Below are positions 51,518-64,000 of a stretch of DNA of 64,000 nucleotides, one piece after another. The stretch comes from Adiantum capillus-veneris (taxonomy: Eukaryota; Streptophyta; Polypodiopsida; Polypodiales; Pteridaceae). How positions within the stretch are numbered: the first letter of the stretch is position 1; each line of letters opens with the position of its first letter. The notes beneath the pieces are model-generated. The model saw only the letters and a list, made by a program, of their open reading frames with translations, searched no databases and was not told the DNA's origin. Made by a program: the position numbers and the translations under genes. The stretch is taken from assembly GCA_014529385.2 (NCBI GenBank), contig CM043970.1, positions 40,975,279 through 41,039,278 on the forward strand, written 5' to 3'.

Positions 51518-53795
51518 TGGTGCAGCCAAAGTTGGTCCGAGCTAGAAAGTGGTCTATGCCAAGCAGGGGATGCAGGCAGGTGCAGTACATAAGGCTAGGG
51601 CAGGTATGGAGTCCCTGGGCAGCCAAAGGGTAGTGGAAGTGTATGCTCAATGCGTTTTTTAGGCCAAAATAGCTAAAGGATGGTCCAAATGGTATGAGAG
51701 ATCAAGGTGCCTGAAGTGCCAAGTCGGTGCCCTAAAATGTAGTGTTCAATGTGCTCTAGAAGCCGGTCCAGATGACTTGTCAAACGGAGCCCCATATATG
51801 AAGTACAAAGTTAGAAGGTGTAGCAGATCCCCGACGGATAGGGAAGCTGGGGAGAAGTGGCCCATGCAGATGTCAGTGTACATGTATAGAGCTTGAATTT
51901 TGGAGCATGCCTGTGTCCTCGAATTGCAAATCGGAGTTTTGGATAGTAAGTTATGGCCATCAAAAGTTTTTACAGGGGCCAGGTTTAAGCCCATTTACCC
52001 GCATCGGAGGATGCACCATGTGGCATCTTTTTGACCTCAACAAGGTTCTGGAAGGTGGAGGACATCATGTGAGGATAGCACAAATCGACAGTTCATCCAT
52101 CGGATGCTCGGTCAGCGGGATACAACAGGATGAAGTCGGGAGCTAGTGTTAAGAAGGGGATTGACAGACGTTTTTTGCCTTTTTTGCGGCCTCAGATAGC
52201 AGGCTCGAAGAAGTCAAAAGTCGATGGAGATTGTGGAGAATGAAGCCGGGTATATGGAAATGCGACTGGGCTTTACAACTCTGGAATGGGATCGGAGGGC
52301 AAAGCATGGGAGTTGGATTAGGTTGGCACCCCAAGGTGGAGTTTCTCTCTCATGGAAGAGGTGTTTTTTAAAAGATTTTAAAGCCTTAAGGCTTGGATGC
52401 CCAAGAAATGACACATGGAGGGGGATTATCTCATAGGCACAGCCAGGGATACGGACGGGGGGCTTTATGGCCGGGGTTGTGAGCCTCAATAGATACACAA
52501 AGAGGGAGAGAGGGGAGCTCCCTCACCCCGTGGCAATGGCGGGCCCCTTGCAGAGTTGTGTTGGGGGCGCCAGTGGCGCTGGGTGCAGGTTTTGGAGGAG
52601 GAGAGATGGCGCTGTGCGCGCGCCCACTAGACAGTCGTCGACGGTTGGGGTTGTACTACAGTGATGATGTGGCATGTCCTTAAGGGCTAGTGCCCGTGGC
52701 CCGTTGGGCCAAATACCTTTTTGAAGGCAAAATGCCCCTCCCCCCCCATAGCGATGTCGCTATTGCCTAGAGGGAGGGGTCCCGCAGAGAGAGAGAGGCA
52801 GTTCAAGAGATTTCCAAAGAGGCCAATCCCACAGCCAGATGGTAAAGAGGGAAAGAGAGCCCTAGGAGGGCCGCCAGGTGTACAAGGAGCAGACCAAAGA
52901 GGCCATTCCAAGGCCGGCCAAACAAGACCAAGTAAAAGTAAAGGGAAAATGAGGAGAGAGAAATAGAGAGAGAAGAGGGCAGGTGGGAGCCGGACAAAGA
53001 CGGTCAGAATTAAGTCAAAGGAGAGTGCAAGGCTAAGCTCCCCAAGGGGTAAAAATAAAGAAAAAAGGAAAAATAAAAAAATAGCAAGAGGCAATAGTGA
53101 CATCGCTAATGCCCCCTCCTCAAGTTCAAAAGGAGGAGAAAGAGAGCAAAGGTGGTTACCTCCCCAGATTACCAAATGTGGATGCAAAGTGGACCAATCA
53201 GAGCCCAGATGCCCAAATTGAAAGGGACACCCCTATATAGACTAGTTTTGAGCCATTTTTCATGCTTTTTGCCAGAGTAGGCTTCTTGAGGAGGGCCTTG
53301 AGCCGGTGAGCCTACAGAGAGCCAAGATAGAGAGTGTGTGTGAGTTCTTGGGTTGGCTTTTTTGTGCAGAGGTGTGTGCCTGCAAAGCTCCAAGTGAGTT
53401 TTTTCTTACCCGACAACCATGTGGGTGCGCCGTTTGATGTAGATGAGTTGTAAAGAGTGTTTGAGCAGGGGTGAAGCCTCCATTGTGTTCGCTCTCGCAT
53501 CGTTTCCCCTTCCCCCCTTCTCTTTCTCCTGCTCTGGTGTTTCCCCTTGGTGCCAGCAGTGTGGATGTGTGTGCCCCCCCGAACTGACGGTGCTTTGTGT
53601 GAGAGAGTGAGATTGAGCGGCTTTGTGCATGTGTAAGTGTGGAGACAGACCGTGGCAGCAAGCGTGCATTGTGTGGTGGATTTGTTGAGTGTGTGAGTGG
53701 TGGAAATTGAGCAAGCGGTGGTCTACTAGTGTGAAGCGTGTTTTTGAAGGTGTTTTCTGAGAGGATAGGGGTGTTGTGGATACCTTGAGCTATCA
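51518..53795 (+). repeat. Left LTR
   Basis: Matches 55606-58005 along its length, with scattered substitutions and a small number of indels. It contains (GA)5 at about 52786 where the partner has about 70 repeats. A likely TATA box CTATATAG is near 53231. Its 3' end is probably deleted (see junction at 53795). Confidence 0.9.
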
Positions 53796-55104
53796 CTAGC
53801 AATGGGTTGTTCGTGTTTGAAAGTGGTCTATCGAGAGAAGATGGTGTGGTACAGGTGTTCCCGCTCCTACTTCGTGGTAAAGCGAGGCCATGGTTCGATA
53901 GCCTTGGTGATGAAGAAAAGGCAGATTGTGAAGCCCTAGAGCCGGCTTTTCAAAGAAGATTCGTAGCGGATGTGCAACTGGATGAAGTAAAGCAAAAGCT
54001 GGATGGTTTGAAGCAAAGCTTGGAGGGTGATTTTCAAGCGTTCGAGTGGGAGTTCGAAGCCCTTTGGGGGAAATTGATCAAGGTAACTGCTGTAAAAAAT
54101 GCTAGTTTTTAAAAATTGAGTAAGTTCATGGATTGCCTACATGAAGAAGTGCGCGATAAGGTGGAAATAGATGACCGGTGTCATACGAAGAGGCGGTAGC
54201 TCTAGCAAAAGGGTGGACCAAAAAGATGTTGAAGAAGCGCGAGGCTAGGTGGTGTTTACAAGGTACGGTGGTGCCAAAGCAGTGTAATGCGGTGGTAGCC
54301 GAGCCACGGGTGGTGCATAGAGAAGTGAAAGTGCAAGAAGAACGAAGGGTTCTTTGGCTACAGAGAGACAAAGTGGTTCCTATGCCGAAGATGCCGGCTA
54401 GAGCTATTCCAATTGTGGAGGAAGTGCAGGTGGTTCCAGAGTGGACAAAGGAGGTGCTGCCAAGTTTGAGTGCGGCTGTTGAAGCTCCATTGGAATGTGG
54501 TAAAGACCAAAGAGTGCGGTTTGTGGACGAGGTCAAAGTGGTAAAGATAGAGGAGATTCCCGAGCTAGAAATAGAGGAAGAGTTTGAGTCGAGTGACAAT
54601 AGCTCTATGGATGTAGACACTAGTTGGGAGACCGAGTCGTATCAATCCACGTATGATGAGTTTGACGTCTTACATGTGAGTGGAGAGGCAATGAATGTGT
54701 GTGAAGAGCAACATGAAGTGCAAGCCGAGATGCCCAATGAAGACCAAGTGGAGCGATCTAGGCCTACACGTGATGATGAGCAAGTAAAAGTGATGTGTGG
54801 TGCCACGCTAATGGCCATGTTGAGGAAGATAGCAATGGAATATGCCTTGGTGGTACAACAGGTGCAGAGTTTTGCCAAGAGGAATAAAGCAGTCATGCCC
54901 ATGGAAGAAGACGAGGGTGATGCGGTAGAGAACGAGTTTCTCTCTTCCTTGGTGGAACTCGATGCAATAATAGAAGAGCAGGTGATTGAAGCCGACAAGC
55001 ATATGGTGCTTATCAACATTGAAGGGCCAGTTGAAGAGGAAGAGTTCGATGATGCTGGAATTGAGTGCATGGCAGGTGAGAAGACAGTGCGGAGTGAAAG
55101 ATAG
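53796..55104 (+). pseudogene. Ty3-like gag relic
   Basis: The frame at 53807-54112 contains VFPLLLRGKARPWFDSLGDE, then EPAFQRRF, the retrotransposon gag signature (Pfam Retrotrans_gag type). A stop at 54110 and a shift near 54170 separate it from FMDCLHEEVRDKVE and SYEEAVALAKGW, the continuing gag, and an acidic tail (54178-55104, 308 codons). Gag forms the particle. The usual N-terminal part before VFPLLL is missing because the LTR joins here. No zinc knuckle is visible. Confidence 0.8.
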
Positions 55105-55605
55105 AGGTGCTTCCTACGCAGTCAATGCACTCTATGACATGTGATGCGGTTTCCAAGGTGATGTCCAAGCTTTCTAGGGAGGTCTATGAGTGGTGGTTAA
55201 AAGGGATGCTGATAAAAGTAGCTGTGCAGTGGGCCGTTGATCAGGTGCAAGATCTGCTAGATGAGGATCTAGTTTTACATGGATGGGTGGGTGGGTCAGG
55301 TATGTCAGGTCTATTTGGTGCAAATGCAAGGTCTATTTACATGGATGGGAGGGTGGGTCAGGTATGTCAGGTCTATTTACATGGATGGAGGAGACCAATG
55401 CAAGGTGTTTGACCCAGGCGGTTGATGACAAATAAAACAAGGGGTTAGGCAACCCGCATGAACAAAGACAGCAAGTGACAGGTGCCAGTTTTGTATATAT
55501 GCTAGGTGCTTTGTGGTGTACAGAGTGTGTTTGGTACACAGTTTTTTAGTGCAATAAGCCCATGTGTGGTTGAACATAAATGTTCAACGAGGAGGTGGGC
55601 AATGA
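55105..55605 (+). other. Internal 3' region with polypurine tract
   Basis: A short tandem repeat of CATGGATGG..GGGTCAGGTATGTCAGGTCTATTT lies at 55276-55390 (two to three copies). A purine-rich GAGGAGGTGGGCAA near 55590 ends directly before the right LTR and is the likely plus-strand primer. Confidence 0.6.
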
Positions 55606-58005
<2,400 letters not shown>

Positions 58006-58179
58006 AGAGGCTCTTGTGTTTGTGTTGGGTGTGTTCCCCCATTCCCCCTCTCCAACGTCACCAGCTATAAAGCAATTTCAAATCTTAAGATCAGTCTTAA
58101 AGACAAAGCTGAAGACAACTCTGACACCAAAATTGCACTTGGTCGTGTCAAGGGACAACACAAGCTAGGAAGGAGGGAA
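58006..58179 (+). other. Tail of another retroelement, with polypurine tract
   Basis: A short coding-like end (DNSDTKIALGRVKGQHKL, then a stop) is followed by AGGAAGGAGGGAA at 58167-58179, a good polypurine tract for the LTR that starts next. Probably the 3' end of an older Ty3-like element. Confidence 0.5.
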
Positions 58180-58592
58180 TGTTAGCGGATTCGCTAAACG
58201 AGCGTTCACTTGGCCGGACACTTAGCCAAACACCACATTTGTACTCTATTATTTTTTTGAGCTAGTGTAGCTACACTGTGTGCAAATCCTGATTATTCTA
58301 TAGTAGCAGATCAATTCTTTGAGATGTAATTATTTTGTAATGATTGTTGTAAAGGCCCATCTGAGTTGGCCACTAGCCATTTAGAAATCCCTAGGTATAA
58401 AAGTCAATAACTTTAATGTGAAAGGAGGCTTATCTTTTGAAGAAAAAAGAGATCTACTTTACGTACGCTCAAGCGACCATGAAGCTCTAAATTGTAATCA
58501 ACTTTTCTAATGATTGGATAATCCATTTTCAATTCCAAAACTTGCATTGTGTTCCTCTCTCTTTGCTTTTTCATTCAAGTGTAGCATTATCA
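58180..58592 (+). repeat. LTR of a Ty3-like element (413 bp)
   Basis: Starts TGTTAGCGG right after a polypurine tract and ends ..ATTATCA. TATAAAA lies at 58397-58403. No partner copy is in the window, so it is either the 3' LTR of an element interrupted by the gag-only element or a remnant. Confidence 0.65.
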
Positions 58593-60039
58593 GTTTTGTT
58601 GTGGTTTACGACTGCATGTTAGTGAGTCTTAATTGTAGATATGAGTGCTTAAATCACTGTCTTTTGACGTTTTGATCATAAGGACGATGTTCCTAGACCA
58701 TAGGGCGACCTTTCTAGATAGTTGCGTTACAATTTGCAGGGTCTTGATAATGATGGATTGTGATTTTGATACCTTGTCGGATTGCAATCAGACTTAGTAG
58801 GATACTGTCCCTAGACCTTTTAGACCTCTTTCTAAAGTTTCATTGCATTTCGACTCCATTTGAGTACTGAAATAGAATGATGACCAAGAGCGGTAAGAAA
58901 GGACATAGACAAAACTTTCGATCATTGAGTGGTGGTTTGGTTTGAGTTGTTGTGTTTTCTTATTAAGTTCACTTCTTGAGGACTAACAACCTCAAAGAGT
59001 CCCCATATCCTATCCGAGTGACTTCCCTGAGTATTCACATTATTTTAGTGTCAAGACAATTATCCTACAGACTGTCACGGACCTGCTAACAATCATGCAT
59101 ATAGTCGGTAAATATTTGGGCCATGGTGGGGCTGCTTCTCAGGTTTTTACCTGACTACCTGGTGTTACTCACTCTGAACATAAATAAGGGTGGAGGCTTG
59201 GTACTGTGGCTTGTACTAATCTTCTTACTAGTACTGGTCTCCCTTGCATGCTCATACAAATTGGCATTGTGCATTTTGTTTCTGAGAAAGAACTTGATGC
59301 TTTTATCATACAAAAAATTTAGAAATTGTTTAAATTACTAGTGATTTTGACTTAGGTATTATTGATAGCTGGTGTTGAGAATCTAAGATTTGATATTTTG
59401 CTTGATTCTGACCCTTTGCTACTAGGAAACTTTACTAGTTCTCGAATTTACATTTTAGTTAATATGGGATAAGCTTCTACTTCATTTAACACCAGTCTTG
59501 AACTATTGTTGGGCCTTCTAATGAAAGGGAAGGTACTATTGTAATAGAGTTCATAACCAAAAACCTAGGATCACTAACATTATTGATACTGAAGTCTGCT
59601 CATCTGAATGAATGGGATAAATTTTTGACCTTGGTTATTGCTGGTCTTTTGCTCATTAGAAGTCCTGATATTCCTTCATTGAAAGACGGTGATAGGGCTT
59701 CAAGGCTTATATAAATCTGCTGGAGCCTTTGGCAAAACAAGTGTCAATGTGTAGCTTTGAATAATTTGAATTTTAGATGAGTAATATATACTGACTTTTA
59801 GAAGCACGGTCTTTTGACACTTGGATCTGAAGGGCTGGTGGTCTTTTGATCACAATGAAAACATGTGGAATATTATTTCTTTATGTTTTGGGATTTGTAA
59901 ATTTCAAAAAATTACATTATATCTTGAATAATTTGTCATAAAATGTAAAATCTAGCTAACCCAAATGATTTTCTCATATTAAACTGATCATTTAATGTGG
60001 GAGAATAAACGGGAACAAGAGTTAGAATAGAGACATGTG
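58593..60039. other. Unassigned, possible decayed coding relic
   Basis: Fragments such as FITKNLGSLTLLILKSAHLNEWDKF near 59540-59640 look protein-like in broken frames on the plus strand. No family is recognised. Confidence 0.25.
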
Positions 60040-60260
60040 CTTTTAGACCCATCTCAGTAGGGCACCAAAAGGAGAGATGATTGCATCTCAAGAGGGGTCC
60101 AAAAGGAGACGGTCTACCAAAGAGCAATGTGCAATAAGTGCTTCTAGACTTACCTCAGTAGGGGACCAAGAGGAGAGATGGTTACATCTCAATAGGGGTC
60201 CAAAAGGAGGTAGTTTATCAAAGAGAAATGTGCATCTAATGGAGCTTAAAAGACCTTAGA
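60040..60260 (+). repeat. ~101-bp tandem duplication
   Basis: GGAGAGATGATTGCATCTCAA near 60071 and its near-copy near 60172 mark two units of about 101 bp. Confidence 0.88.
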
Positions 60261-60349
60261 GTTAGATTCATTAAAGACCTCCAAATGGTTAGTGTTAAAA
60301 GTCCCTTGACCTTAGGCAAGCTAGGACTGAGCTTGAGGTGGGAACCCAA

Positions 60350-60475
60350 CCTAAGCTTGAGGTGCTTCTCGTGCTTGATGACTAAGGTGGTTGAGGTGCT
60401 TGTCGTGCTTGATGACTAAGGTGCTTGAGGTGCTTGTCATGCTTGATGACTAAGGTACTTGAGGTACTTGTCAAA
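60350..60475 (+). repeat. 34-bp tandem repeat
   Basis: GCTTGATGACTAAGGT occurs at 60373, 60407 and 60441 with exact 34-bp spacing, plus a degenerate fourth unit. Confidence 0.93.
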
Positions 60476-60670
60476 CTTAATGAGGAAGGTGCTTCAGAAG
60501 CTTCCCATGCATGGGGGGTAAGATGTTTGAGTCAAAAAGAGACCCTACAAACTTAATGAGGAAGATGCTTGAGATGATTCCCATGCTTGGGGGGTAAGGT
60601 GCTTGAGTCAAAAAGAGACCCTACAAACTTAATGAGGAAGGTGCTAGAGAAACTTCCTATGCATGAAAGT
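60476..60670 (+). repeat. ~75-bp tandem repeat
   Basis: ACTTAATGAGGAAG occurs at 60477, 60551 and 60627. Units share GAGTCAAAAAGAGACCCTAC. Confidence 0.92.
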
Positions 60671-62681
60671 CCCAAAGTTAGGGAAATGTTTGACTTAACC
60701 TTCCACTCACCCAAAGGGCACCCCTTTTCTCAAAGGGCACATGGGACACATGTTAGACTCTCCGTAAGCTTAACCACATGGTGTGCTTGAATGCTATTGG
60801 TTGGGCTAAAGAGGGTCCAATGAGCTTCTAGTTCTATCCAACAAATATTTAGATATTTTCAAGCTCTCTCTCTCTCTCTAAGGGGTAAGGAGGACACTTG
60901 TCCAAAGACTACCCATGTACTTGAATGCATGCTGCATGTGATTGGCTAGGGGAGAGAGGGGTCCAATGAGCTGAAACATGTGTAAAAGCTACAACTCGCC
61001 CCAAGCAAGCAAGGGGGGTGCAAGGGGGATATAGACCATATACACACTCATTTTGTGGATCATTCTCATTTGGTGAAAGTTGAGGAACTCCACCTCCTTC
61101 TCCAAGCTTGTGAGAAGTGAGAGCCTACACCAACACTCTTGGCTATAGAATGCAAATCCAACCAAGAGCCATGCTTCAATGCTTAAACTTGCCATCTTCT
61201 CCATCTTCACTAATATGCTATTATGTATGCTAGCAAGAAGAGTCATGATAAGTGAGGAACTATTTCTTTCTCCTATGGAATGTTTCTTCTTCATTTTCCC
61301 TACCCTCATTCCCCGCTAGCTCTCTCCACCTTCGAAGGTATTTGAGGCCTTGGGAATGAGGCTTTGGATAGTTAATGCTTTGTACAAAGTTTATGTTATG
61401 TTTGTGATGCATGAAGCTTTCCATCTTCATTGCATTACCTAGGTCACAAGGAACACAAAGATTATATTGTACCAAGTCTCTCTTGATGGGAGAAACTATA
61501 TACAAATGCCTATTGGAGGGGGGACCGGCTCCGTATGAATCCGGTCCTCAACTATTGTCATGTTCTCTAAACTCTCTCTCTTGGAAAAGTATTGTTCATG
61601 CCAAGTTAACTAAGTACCATGTTTATGTTGCTACCATCAATTCAGTTCACCCGCTGAGGCGGTCAGGGACGGGCAACAAGAGAGGCGACCTCTAAACACC
61701 CCTCAAGGCTCTCGTGCTGCTCAATTGGGGCTGGGGCAACCACAAGCACAACACAACAACAAACCCACAGCCAAACCCAAACAAGATAGGGGCACCACCT
61801 AGTTATGGTATGCGAACTAGGACGCAAGAGAGATTTTGTCACAACCAAGAAGATACACCACAAAAAACACACACAAGCAACCTCACACCAAGACACACAC
61901 AAAATGGACTAGAGAGCTAGAGCAAAGGGAAGAGAGAGAGGAATGGATCTTGCGTAATACCTGATTTGTGACTTGAAAATGGAGATGGTTGGTTATGTTG
62001 CTATCATAGAGCTTGTATAAAACTCACTCAAAGCTTAGTGAATGCTAAACATTGCCAACACACACACACACACACTGTCTTAGGGTGTGGGAGACCTCTC
62101 ACCACAATACCCTCTTACAATGGACACAAAATTGGCAATGAAAACACACTAAAACACTTTCTAAAGCAAGATCAAACGATAGAACTCAAAATACACAAGT
62201 CACCTTCAATTCACTAAACCCGTATCGCACAAGTGGAAGGACGAAGATTTGAACGTGGAAGCACGCCTTTGATGCACCAAACCTCAATTTATTGATGATG
62301 GAGGAACATATACAATAGTGGTTTTGAGATTTTGAACTCACGCTCTCTCACTTGCAATGTGTAGCTTGAAATCTTCTCTCACTCCAAGAGTGAAGCTCAC
62401 AAAGTGGTTGCTACACCTAAGTCTCTCCTCACGCATAGAGTGTTGGGGTGCTATGTGAGATATTGAAGGTTTTTTTACAAGAAGGAGAGGGGCCTATTTA
62501 TAGTTTGGAGACCCCTCATTAAGATTATTAGAAATCCTAATTTACAAGCTAACAAATCAGGATTATGATTTTTTTGAATATCAAAACATTGCGGACTTTC
62601 ATTGTCTGCTTGAGTCATGGATGTGGGCTCAAAAAAGAGCATTATTGATGGTAGATAAGGTGAAAGTAAAGTTTTAAGTAA

Positions 62682-62686
<5 letters not shown>
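60671..62686. other. Unassigned
   Basis: No gene is recognised. CTATTTATAG near 62493 could be a TATA box on the minus strand, but no LTR ends are evident. Confidence 0.3.

Positions 62687-62736
<50 letters not shown>
62687..62736. repeat. (GA)n microsatellite
   Basis: GA tract of about 50 bp. Confidence 0.96.
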
Positions 62737-62738
<2 letters not shown>

Positions 62739-64000
62739 ACTTTGTACATGTCTTAAGGTGAGGTGTCTTTTATGGTTAGGTCAATGCTATTTTGTGTTAT
62801 TATGTTAGTGGTTAGTGTTAGTAATCACTAGAAAGTTAATGATATATTTACAATGGGTAGAATGGGGTGGATGGTTGAAGTAAGATGGTTGAATGAAGTG
62901 AGAAAATCCTTGTGATGGTGAAGCTTGAAGAAGTTTTGGACTTGTGTAGATTCTCAAAATGACTATCGATCTTCTTCTTCGTCTTCCCTTCTTTACGCCA
63001 CCGCCGCCAAGGTTGATTATCGTGATGAAAATGGTAATTCCGTTGATGAGATCTCTTGATTTGCAGAGGTTAAGCATGTTACACATGCTGAATTTATGTA
63101 TATATATAAGGAGTAAGATGGAATTGTACTTTGGAGATAATAGAGAGAGGCATAGAGATGGTGTATGTACATGGAGAGCTCATATGAGAGCTATGGGAGT
63201 AAGTGGGGAGGTTAATGGTGAAGAAGGTGAGAGAAACCATTGAAGGTGCAGGTTTGAGTGAGGGGTTGAGAGGAATGTGTGTTTGTGTGTGTGTGTAGAA
63301 GTGTGGAAAGAGGTGAGAGAAGACTATGGACTACTTGTGAGAAAAGTGGATAGATTCGGGTCCACTCAAAAAATCATAGCTCACCGGTGGTTGCTCCGAA
63401 AATCACCAAAATTTTTGAGGTGATTATTCAGCTTTTGTTCCAAATTTTCTCTTTTGACCACCGCTCCAAATTCGGAGTGGAGATGGGTGCCAAAAATCTC
63501 ACCAAAAAGCCTATTTTTTATGCCTGCAAAAGTTTTTTAGTGGCCCCCTCCTTTGTTGAATTTGTACAATGCATCCAAGAGTGAGTCGCTCCTTTGTCAT
63601 ATCATAATACAAAGCATCCAAGTTGCCCTTTACACATGCATGGAGGAGGATTATTGGTGAATAAAGCAATATATACATGGTGGGACTAGTGTATGGACTA
63701 TTCATGGATTTTAGCTCAATGAGCACATGGTGTTAGAATAATGAGTAAAAATAATTAAAAAAATATGGAGGAATTATGGATATGGAAAGATATTGGAATC
63801 ATATGATATGGTCCCTCTTTGTATTATTTTGGGTGAAAGAGGAAAAGGTATGCAAGTAAAGGAAAATAATATAATAAACGTGACTAAGGGAGTAGAAATC
63901 ATTTTTTTGTTTTCACTAGGGTGAGGGTGAAAATGTGGGAGTGATTTGTATAAAGGAAAAATATGAGGTTAGAGTATGTACATATTGGCAAAAAATATAC
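62737..64000. other. Unassigned
   Basis: AT-rich, short frames only. Nothing recognisable. Confidence 0.3.

Noticed and set aside
54126-55070. Ser/Thr-rich minus-strand frames
   Set aside because: Antisense shadows of the gag relic and its acidic tail.

Overview
The window looks like a repeat-rich nuclear segment of a land plant, probably a seed-free vascular plant (fern or lycophyte). The evidence is spliceosomal introns, PLS-type PPR relics, a plastid-style glucose-6-phosphate dehydrogenase fragment, MULE, Helitron, Ty1/copia and Ty3-like elements, and exceptionally many long (GA)n tracts. The species assignment is inference. I see no convincing intact ordinary host gene; almost everything recognisable is a mobile element or a gene relic.

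Layout: 1.2-3.2 kb, a non-LTR reverse transcriptase relic and duplicated modules. 3.5 kb, a stray inverted Helitron end. 4.2-4.4 kb, a 76-bp tandem repeat. 5.9-11.2 kb, a minus-strand cluster of decayed PPR repeats. 11.5-12.1 kb, an array of about 120-bp units carrying a G-box. 13.1-13.7 kb, a G6PDH fragment. 13,874-24,416, a complete Mutator-like element. 25.7-26.5 kb, a Helitron fragment fused to a second G-box array. 29.3-30.7 kb, an inverted-repeat (foldback) cluster. 31.2-41.1 kb, a large decayed Helitron/Helentron. 43-51 kb, several Ty1/copia relics on both strands. 51.5-58.0 kb, an LTR element with about 2.3-kb LTRs and only gag. 58.2-58.6 kb, a further LTR. 59-64 kb, mostly unassigned with short tandem repeats.

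The most interesting object is the 10.5-kb MULE. It has 156/157-bp terminal inverted repeats, an 11-bp target-site duplication and two convergent spliced genes. The plus-strand gene (predicted 1,139 aa) is a MULE transposase with GCM/WRKY-like zinc-finger, DDE and SWIM regions. The minus-strand gene (predicted 708 aa, nine exons) is a Ulp1/SENP-type C48 cysteine protease with its H-D-Q-C residues. Both can be spliced into open frames, so the element may be autonomous and young. One transposase intron coincides with a 222-bp tandem duplication of coding sequence, which looks like intron birth. A 2-kb spacer of short dispersed repeats separates the two 3' ends.

The Helitron-type element appears to combine an RPA-like gene (a plant Helitron trait), a Rep and PIF1-type helicase, and a C-terminal AP-endonuclease-like domain (a Helentron trait). 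It is broken by two in-frame stops and two frameshifts. Its palindromic 3' region recurs twice elsewhere in the window. All exon models are hand-made from GT/AG sites and frame continuity; no search or transcript data were available.
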